From Homalodisca vitripennis (lineage: Eukaryota > Arthropoda > Insecta > Hemiptera > Cicadellidae), in assembly GCF_021130785.1 (NCBI RefSeq), contig NC_060214.1, positions 2,197,001 to 2,261,000 of the forward strand: a stretch of 64,000 bases of DNA. Direction: 5' to 3'. The notes below the pieces were generated by a model. That model worked only from the letters and a program-made list of their open reading frames with translations, ran no database searches and was not told the DNA's origin. Positions 52,945 through 61,900 of the stretch are shown piece after piece. Every line of letters starts with the position of its first letter. The stretch's first letter is position 1. The position numbers were made by a program, and so were the translations under genes.

Positions 52945-55900
52945 ACCATTAGGTTTTTGAAAATAATTATCTTTAGTGATTAGACTATATACAGCCACTC
53001 CGGTTTCAGTTACCTGGCAAGCCAAATGATCACTGAAATAATCCTTACTAATATCTGGTTTACCAAAGTGCCTCTTGAAAACTTTAGCTACACCAGCGCT
53101 CATATTTCTGTCATTTTTGAAGTCTCCCGAAACACAATGCGCAAAGGCAACACTTTTGTCTGTACAGTTTATCCTTTATTAGTCTGTTCATGTCTGCCTC
53201 AATGATGTTGATCTGTTTTAGTTCTTCATGTGGTTTTTCTGGTAAGCCAAACTCTCGAACCAACCTCTCTGGTGATCTATCCTCTGATTGCCACATTCTA
53301 ATAGCCTTTATTATTAAAGCAGCCAGTTTATATTTCCCACTTTTATTCATACTTCTTATTTTCATACTTTTATTCATCGACAATTGATGCTGTGGACAGG
53401 CTGGTAAGAGAAATTCTTTTGACATTTGAAAATAAAGCCTTTGCTCAGGTTACTTTTTGTGACTTGAGTAAGGCTTTTGATTGTGTAAATCATGATGACC
53501 TTTTATTGAAGTTGAAATATTATGGTATTTCTGGTACACCTCTAAAATTTTTTTAATCTTATCTTAAGAAACCGTTTGCAGTCAGTTTCAGTTAATGGTG
53601 AAACATCCAAGGATGTTTTTGTTGAATGGGGAGTACCTCAAGGATCTGTGTTGGGACCACTCTTATTTTTAATTAGCATTAATGATTTGCCAAACTCATT
53701 AAACACAAAATCATTTTTATATGCTGATGATACTACATTCCTAAATACTGCCAATAATGTGAATGAACTTAATTTACTATCTCAAGCCACTATAACAGAT
53801 GCTGCTTCTTGGTTCAGAACAAATGGATTTTTGCTCAATGAAAATAAAACTCAAAAGATGTTATTTACGTTAAGAACTATGGACAGCAATAATATTGACA
53901 AGGATAGGGTTTCCAGGACTAAATTTTTAGGAATCTACATTGATAATAAGGTAAGTTGGCAGGCTCATATAGATTATATATCCTCAAAATTATCAAGAGT
54001 TATATATCTTTTAAAACAATTAACAAGTTGTGTACCAAGTCACTATCTGAAAACAGCTTATTATGCTTATTTTCAATCAGTTTTTTCGATATGGTTTAAT
54101 TTTATTTGGCAACTGTTCTAGGATCGATGAAATTTTAATTCTTCAAAAAAAAGCAATTAGAGTAATAACAAAATCAGAAACAAAAGCTCACTGTAGACCT
54201 TTGTTCACTAAATTAGAAGTGCAAACAATCATAAATTAATATATATTTGATTTGATTACTTTCATTTTGAAGAATCATGATTTGTTAAAATTTACAAATG
54301 AAATTCATGACCACAATACTCGTAACAAGAATAAGGCAGTAATTGAGTATCACAGACTAAGCAAATCTTTATCTAGTCATATTGTATTGTCTATTAAAGT
54401 GTACAATAAGGTTATTCACCTTATAAATGAAAATTCAGTGAAGATATTTAAACACAAATTTTATAAGTGGTTACAATCCCTTTTATTCTTTAAAATGAAT
54501 TTTTTTTACTGTCTGTGATCAATTTTTAAACTAAGAATTTATTTTATACTGTGCAACTGTACTTAATTATTTATTAACGTTTTATAATAAGTGTATGTCT
54601 AATTTTATTAATAAATAAATTTATGTTTTGTTTATGTATGTATAACTTATATTGTTTCTATTGTTATTTTGATCTCTAGTTTTCATAGAGACTAAGTTGT
54701 TAAGATTTTATTAAGTAATACATTTTTAACTGTTTTTTATTTATTGACTTATTTGTTGTAACTTTAAATATCCTTATATTATTTATTTAAGTAGGTTAGT
54801 GACGTGGCAATACTGCTCAATATAAATAACTTTGTCAATGCTTTTGTAAGCCTGAACGACAATAAAACATATTCTTATTCTTCTTATTATGGGTTTTTAG
54901 ACACGTTTCATTCTTTCGTTGTTTTTATTCTCTTGTTATGGTTATTTGTAATGTTCTTGTTGTTAATTATTTATTAATTTATTATCCTTGTTAAATACTC
55001 TATTTTATTAATATTTTAAACTTTAGAGTGGTTGTAAAAAATAACCGTAATTATTACTGATAAGTATTTTGACGAAGTCAATTGCAGATGTGTACTGTGT
55101 TTAAAGACTAATAAAGATCTTGATTCTTGATTCCATATCAGCGAACTGTCTAATGTTAAACCCAAAAACTTTATTTCTTCTTCCTTAACTATAGCCACTT
55201 CATCTTTTTTATAGAGGATTAATTTTATTTCTGCATTGGTTAATAACATCAAACCCAAGTGTAAACACTGTAAATACTTGGAATTTACCACAACTTACCT
55301 AAGGAAGGGGTAGCAAACTTCGGAGTCCGTGGCATTGACAGTATGCTGGCTGCAGAGGGCCTTGAATACTTGTTGCCTCACTGTCTCCACGGAGCTGGGA
55401 GGGAGATCCCCATGGGGATATCCCCGTCCTGACAGGCAGCAGCTGAGGTATACCAGCAGTCGGTTTCCAAGGCAACGTCCCCGTTCCACCTCACCTGGTG
55501 CACACACAGACAACATCAATCACATGACATGCTTAGTTTTAAATAAGCTCTCTCGTTAACCATTAAAGATCTCTAAACACAGCCTACAAACACTACTTTG
55601 CTCAATCAACACATTTTTTTGTCTATGTTTTATGATATTCTCTGTTTGAAATCATGAGTACAATCAGCTACATAAGTTTGTGACAACTTTTTCTGAACAT
55701 GAATCAGATATTTTGTCAACTCATTCACAAATAGACAAGCTGAATTATAAGGAAAAACACTGGTGCCAGCACCGTTCCTCCACAGATTCCTCACCTGTTT
55801 CCATAAATGTACTAATTACTTTGTCTGTCAACCCTCCTAGTGATAACCGCCTAAGCGGAAACCTACGAATGTCTATTATGAATGATAAGCATCGACATGC

Positions 55901-58900
55901 CAGCATTCAAATCACCCATTCGTATAATATGTTTGATCGGGATATTGCATGTCTATTCGGGTATTCATCGATAGAGTATACTCTAAGCATTCTTCCGAGT
56001 TCTGTTTTGTCTACCGTGTATATAGTTTATTGACCTAACTTTTCTTCCTTCTGAAAAATATTTCTAATACAAATATATATTTTCTTGTCCGGTGCAACAT
56101 TTTCTACATATTGGCTATTTTTAAAAGTGTATATAGTGTTCTCTAATAAATTTTAGTGTGCAAAAGTGTTATAACATTTTCTCAAAAATTTAATTTTCTG
56201 TTTATCAAAAGATCTTTACTTTTAATACATAGCAAACTTTAATTTTCATAATAATTTTCTAATTTTATGAACTATTTTGAAATAAAATAAGCATGACTTA
56301 TTGCTAGTCACAAATACTTTTCTTATATGCTTAAATATTAGAAACAACGGCCTTATCATTTACCGGTAATACAGTCAACAGGAAGATTGACGTTTACCAG
56401 TTTCCTTTTCCACTGCAAAGAGTAAGAACCGAATATTGAGGTTGCTACTTTACCTTGATCGAGCAACGTCTGCAGAAGCGGCACCAACTCGTGTATGGGA
56501 CTGGTGTAATCCAGCATCGCTCTGTTCCATACGGATATGAGAGCATCGTGGAGATCGTGTTGTCGACACAACACTAGCACCTGTTCTATGTCTATACAGA
56601 CAATGTCCACAGCCAACACGCACCTCTCCAGCACCTGCATCGTACACAGTACAGGTATTTGTGGCCAAGTACAACACTAGCACCTGTTCTATGTCTATAC
56701 AGACAATGTCCACAGCCAACACGCACCTCTCCAGCACCTGCATCGTACACAGTACAGGTATTTGTGGCCAAGTACAACACTAGCACCTGTTCTATGTCTA
56801 TACAGACAATGTCCACAGCCAACACGCACCTCTCCAGCACCTGCATCGTACACAGTACAGGTATTTGTGGCCAAGTACAACACTAGCACCTGTTCTATGT
56901 CTATACCAACAATGTACACAGCCAACACGCACCTCTCCAGCACCTGCATCGTACACAGTACAGGTATTTGTGGCCAAGTACAACACTAGCACCTGTTCTA
57001 TGTCTATACCAACAATGTTCACAGCCAACATGCACCTCTCCAGCACCTGCATCGTACACAGTACAGGTATTTGTGGCCAAGTACAACACTAGCACCTGTT
57101 CTATGTCTATACCAACAATGTACACAGCCAACAACCGGGGCCAGGCCCTCACGCCGCGGCAACCTCTCCAGCACCTGCATCGTACACAGTACAGGTATTT
57201 GTGGCCAAGTACAACACTAGCACCTGTTCTATGTCTATACCAACAATGTTCACAGCCAACATGCACCTCTCCAGCACCTGCATCGTACACAGTACAGGTA
57301 TTTGTGGCCAAGTACAACACTAGCACCTGTTCTATGTCTATACCAACAATGTTCACAGCCAACATGCACCTCTCCAGCACCTGCATCGTACACAGTACAG
57401 GTATTTGTGGCCAAGTACAACACTAGCACCTGTTCTATGTCTATACCAACAATGTACACAGCCAACACGCACCTCTCCAGCACCTGCATCGTACACAGTA
57501 CAGGTATTTGTGGCCAAGTACAACACTAGCACCTGTTCTATGTCTATACCAACGATGTTCACAGCCAACATGCACCTCTCCAGCACCTGCATCGTACACA
57601 GTACAGGTATTTGTGGCCAAGTACAACACTAGCACATGTTCTATGTCTATACAGACAATGTCCACAGCCAACACGCACCTCTCCAGCACCTGCATCGTAC
57701 ACAGTACAGGTATTTGTGGCCAAGTACAACACTAGCACCTGTTCTATGTCTATACAGACAATATCCACAGCCAACACGCACCTCTCCAGCACCTGCATCG
57801 TACACAGTACACGTATTTGTGGCCAAGTACAACACTAGCACCTGTTCTATGTCTATACAGACAATGTCCACAGCCAACACGCACCTCTCCAGCACCTGCA
57901 TCGTACACAGTACAGGTATTTGTGGCCAAGTACAACACTAGCACCTGTTCTATGTCTATACCAACAATGTACACAGCCAACACGCACCTCTCCAGCACCT
58001 GCATCGTACACAGTACAGGTATTTGTGGCCAAGTACAACACTAGCACCTGTTCTATGTCTATACCAACAATGTACACAGCCAACATGCACCTCTCCAGCA
58101 CCTGCATCGTACACAGTACAGGTATTTGTGGCCAAGTACAACACTAGCACCTGTTCTATGTCTATACCAACAATGTACACAGCCAACACGCACCTCTCCA
58201 GCACCTGCATCGTACACAGTACAGGTATTTGTGGCCAAGTACAACACTAGCACCTGTTCTATGTCTATACCAACAATGTACACAGCCAACATGCACCTCT
58301 CCAGCACCTGCATCGTACACAGTACAGGTATTTGTGGCCAAGTACAACACTAGCACCTGTTCTATGTCTATACCAACAATGTACACAGCCAACATGCACC
58401 TCTCCAGCACCTGCATCGTACACAGTACAGGTATTTGTGGCCAAGTACAACACTAGCACCTGTTCTATGTCTATACCAACAATGTCCACAGCCAACACGC
58501 ACCTCTCCAGCACCTGCATCGTACACAGTACAGGTATTTGTGGCCAAGTACAACACTAGCACCTGTTCTATGTCTATACCAACAATGTTCACAGCCAACA
58601 TGCACCTCTCCAGCACCTGCATCGTACACAGTACAGGTATTTGTGGCCAAGTACAACACTAGCACCTGTTCTATGTCTATACCAACAATGTACACAGCCA
58701 ACATGCACCTCTCCAGCACCTGCATCGTACACAGTACAGGTATTTGTGGCCAAGTACAACACTAGCACCTGTTCTATGTCTATACCAACAATGTACACAG
58801 CCAACATGCACCTCTCCAGCACCTGCATCGTACACAGTACAGGTATTTGTGGCCAAGTACAAACACTAGCACCTGTTCTATGTCTATACCAACAATGTCC

Positions 58901-61900
58901 ACAACCAACACGCACCTCTCCAGCACCTGCATCATACACAGTACAGGTATTTGTGGCCAAGTACAACACTAGCACCTGTTCTATGTCTATACCAACAATG
59001 TTCACAGCCAACACGCACCTCTCCAGCACCTGCATCGTACACAGTACAGGTATCTGTGGCCAAGTACAACACACTATGTGACTAGGATGCAAGTCAAATT
59101 CAACTGAATCAACAGAGCAAGTTCTCTCTTACACTAAGTCCATGACTACAAATTAGTGGCTAGACTTCTGATTGTCACTTATTTGACCTTTTAGTTCAGG
59201 TGAACTTTTGTCAGGTTTTACTGAGGCCCGCAAAGGAATAAAGCTTATCAACTGTTTAGTTAAGTAATATTAAGTTTAATGCTATTCTTACTCTTGCTAA
59301 ACTTTAAATGCATACCATAATACATTATTCAATAATTTTTGTTTGTATTTATAACTACAAAAAACTAAACTTCAACAAATTGTACCGTGTCATTGGAAAT
59401 AACAATAATACAAAATGTTCAGTTGGCACTGGCAGCAAAGCTTGATAGTATTTTTTTAAACAAAAAAGCAACACCACTACCCATAATATACTGCTAGTGT
59501 TTAAAAACTTTAGATTGTACAATATTCTTTAAAAATACAAATTTCTTGGTGCATTTTGACATTAATAGCACTAATACCGGTATTTCTCACTAATATGAAA
59601 TACTCAGTTTAGCGAGCTCAAAAAACTAGATAGCATTTTTTAGAGATAAGTGTTTCAACATTGAAACTAATAAAAAGTTATTATTTTAATGTCTTATGTT
59701 ATCTAAGGAAAATGGACCAAAGTTATGTAAGAAATAAGTCATTGTTTAAGAAATACTGGAAAAACCTTACGAGTACCGATAAATGTAAACAGCGGTTATC
59801 AAACTAAAATAGACATAATATATAAAATATTTTGTCTGTAGACTAAACCTTTTCTGGTAGAGACTCTGGACATATTTACTCCCAAAAATATTTGGGCCAA
59901 AACCAGGAAAAAAGGTTCTAAAGTAATTCTGTCAGTATGTAAATATTTAATATCGTAGTCAACTTAAACGATCTTATTCAAGATTCCAACATATTCATAT
60001 TTGATAACTTCTGCATTTGAATATCCAGATACTTAATTAATTGTACATCTGATTCAAATCTAGACTTATTTTTTTCAGGATCAGCTCAATCCTACCCCCA
60101 TTTCTCTTTTACTCCTATTCTTTTCTCCTCATATCTGTTTCCATTATGTCACAGGCAATTTCAAACAAAAACTCCCAAAAGGGCTTTGTCTGTGACTGGT
60201 GAATTTGGAGGTCTCCGGTGATCTGAATCTCCAGATCTTACCTGCCACTTCTCCATCTGCTCCAACTGCTTGACCAGCTGCTGCATGATCTCCGGAGGTA
60301 CAGAGCTCAGCTTACCCTCCAACACCACAGCCTCCAGACTCTGCAGGTAGATGGCTCTGGCGCCAGGGTCACAGTACAGGCCGTCCCAGACCTTGGTGAA
60401 CAGCAGCTCTCTGTAAAGTGCGGAACACTCGGGTAGACATTACTTATTTGTATGAAAACACCCTTAGTAACCAACAGTATGCGGGCACAGTTCAGGTATT
60501 GTCTGATTGAAGAATGTCTGATATTGCACTTCTGGTATAGCATCAGCTTGGTTTAAGGACATCCAACAGCTGATGGAGTTTATATACATTTTAAATATGC
60601 AATAAGAGTAAAATACATTTCCTGGTTTACCAAAGTGGAAAAAAATCATACATAATACAATTTTTTATTGTCCAACCTACTAATTGCTTTATTTGAATTT
60701 CTTTACAAACTACATGATGTAAATATTACAAAAACATATTTTTAAAAAGGTACGATGCAGATTTAATTTCAATTGCAAAAACATTCAACCCAATATAATT
60801 ATTAATTAAATAAACCTTACAGTAACTAATTTCAAAACAAATTTTATGGAGAATTTAAAGTTTCTATAGTTAATTGTTACAGTAAAATGTATGAATTAAA
60901 ACTGTTTGTAAACTATTTATAGTTAACAATTCTTGTATAACACCCAACAGAAATGAAAAGATAAATTTCTAGTAGAAATATATTTAAATTCATAATTTAT
61001 AGTGATAGATTTATAATTTATAGTGATACATTTATAATTTATAGTGATACATTTATAATTTATAGCGATACATTTATAATTTATAGTGATACATTTATAA
61101 TTTATAGCGATACATTTATAATTTATAGCGATAAATTTATTATTTATAGTGATACATTTATAATTTATAGTGATAAATTTATAATATTAAATTTATAATT
61201 GAGAGTATCGTAAATTTATAATATACGAATGTTCCAAGACATCAGACTTTAGCTCTGAGTTAGAGATAGTGAGGATTCAAATCCTGTCTGTGACTGTACC
61301 AATATTAGGATTGTTGGCCTTGTACTGTATCGACTCTCCCCATTCTCCCGATTAACAAAACCCTCGCACAGACCAGTGGGCCATGTGGCCAGGCGGAATA
61401 TAACGTACAAGGAATCACCCTCTTTTTTTATAAAAAAATTCCATAAACAATATTATTTAGTGGAAAAACACAGTGGCATGCCAAACCTATAAATATATCG
61501 TTATATCGCTTGAGCTTACAAAAACTGTTTCACTTTCCACAACCATGGTACCAAAACACTGTTCAATACACTTAAAGTCTAAAATAAATAATGATATTGA
61601 AACCATTATCCATTAATTGAAACCAGTGACCATTCATTTTTTGAGTATCTGTACACCCATCTCTTTAACCCTCCATCAGGCGCTTAAAATTAGAAACACC
61701 ATCACGCGCTCACGGAGGTTTCCTCCAGGTTAGCGAATAATGGATATCATAGTCGTTTAAACTGTTTTTATTTGTTTAAATATTCATACTGATTTAATAA
61801 CAATGTAATATATTCATTTTTAGAAATTAAATCAAAATTACTCTCTTACGTAATGAATTTTCCAAATAAGAAATTCAAAATCTTAAAAAATGTTATTGTA

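Noticed and set aside
55680..56033. 117-codon + strand frame in the VPS8 intron
   Set aside because: No recognisable domain, low-complexity serine/threonine content, and no splice or promoter context.
56568..59074. Many overlapping 75-167-codon open frames on both strands in the array
   Set aside because: They are by-products of a 103-bp repeat read in every frame; the period is not a multiple of three and they break at each cycle. Only the exon c part matches a known protein.
56568..59074. CRISPR-like regular array
   Set aside because: The whole 103-bp unit is conserved, with no variable spacers, and it lies in a eukaryotic intron.
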